Shown here: positions 58,454 through 58,494 of the stretch, piece by piece
Numbering within the stretch: position 1 is the stretch's first letter
Layout: each line of letters opens with the position of its first letter
Assembly: GCF_002532535.1 (NCBI RefSeq)
Contig: NZ_NQWI01000024.1
Location: 1 to 58,494 of the forward strand
Length of the DNA stretch: 58,494 bases
Source: Candidatus Viridilinea mediisalina
GTDB taxonomy: Bacteria; Chloroflexota; Chloroflexia; Chloroflexales; Chloroflexaceae
Direction of reading: 5' to 3'
The notes under the pieces: model-generated
Told to the model about the DNA's origin: nothing
What the model saw: only the letters and a program-made list of their open reading frames with translations
Database searches by the model: none
Position numbers and translations under genes: made by a program

Positions 58454-58494
58454 GGTGTTCTCCTCCTGTTCAATCTGTCGCATTGTAGCATGGG

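Overview
The window looks like a chromosomal segment of a filamentous member of the Chloroflexota, most likely of the Chloroflexales (Oscillochloris/Viridilinea-like). I infer this from the DUF4058 protein, the three-gene PntAA-PntAB-PntB transhydrogenase, the stand-alone MrpABCDEFG set, several CHAT and STAND-type proteins, and the dense load of short intergenic palindromes and tandem arrays. No rRNA or phylogenetic marker settles the genus.

Layout. 0-12.6 kb is mostly housekeeping: efp, a REC-GAF-PAS-HisKA-HATPase-REC hybrid kinase, an eIF-2B-like protein, glmS, a DsbB-type protein, DUF4058, an AI-2E family permease and the pnt operon (minus strand). 12.9-23.1 kb is a minus-strand accessory island of five co-directional genes: a SLOG/LOG protein, a CHAT-SIR2 fusion, an nSTAND NTPase with about 16 WD40 repeats, a second CHAT protease and an alpha/beta hydrolase. 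This has the anatomy of a regulated-death or anti-invader system: a sensor/switch NTPase, two proteases, a probable NADase, a nucleotide-binding SLOG protein and a lipase-like enzyme. 23.4-28.8 kb holds clpC and acnA, transcribed divergently. 29.2-32.6 kb holds a lipoprotein solute-binding protein, a CaCA-family cation exchanger preceded by a yybP-ykoY-type (Mn2+) riboswitch with its terminator, and a cupredoxin-like lipoprotein. 32.8-39.0 kb is the Mrp Na+/H+ antiporter operon, followed by tRNA-Leu(CAA) and tRNA-Pro(CGG). 39.6-49.4 kb holds an SH3b lipoprotein, a SpoIIE-type phosphatase, sfsA, parA-parB, a CDP-alcohol phosphatidyltransferase, a UbiA prenyltransferase, gatC, a membrane protein and rsmI. 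49.5-57.8 kb is a defence-like operon: a SNF2 helicase (DrmD-like), a small protein coupled to an HNH nuclease, and a large Eco57I-type N6-adenine methylase (DrmMI-like). No drmA, drmB or drmC follows, so it is not a complete DISARM locus. The window ends with a stand-alone DUF4351 protein.

The most unusual feature is the small-repeat ecology. At least four families of miniature inverted-repeat elements are present. A carries ATTGYAG heptads, B a GCCGGCTTTAGCC palindrome, C GAGGACGC octamers, and D/H are nested palindromes. They recur between genes, and again and again the TAA or TAG stop codon of a gene is the first bases of an element or array. One 26-unit heptad array supplies both the stop codon of one gene and the start codon of the next. 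Related palindromes also appear in frame inside two large accessory genes.
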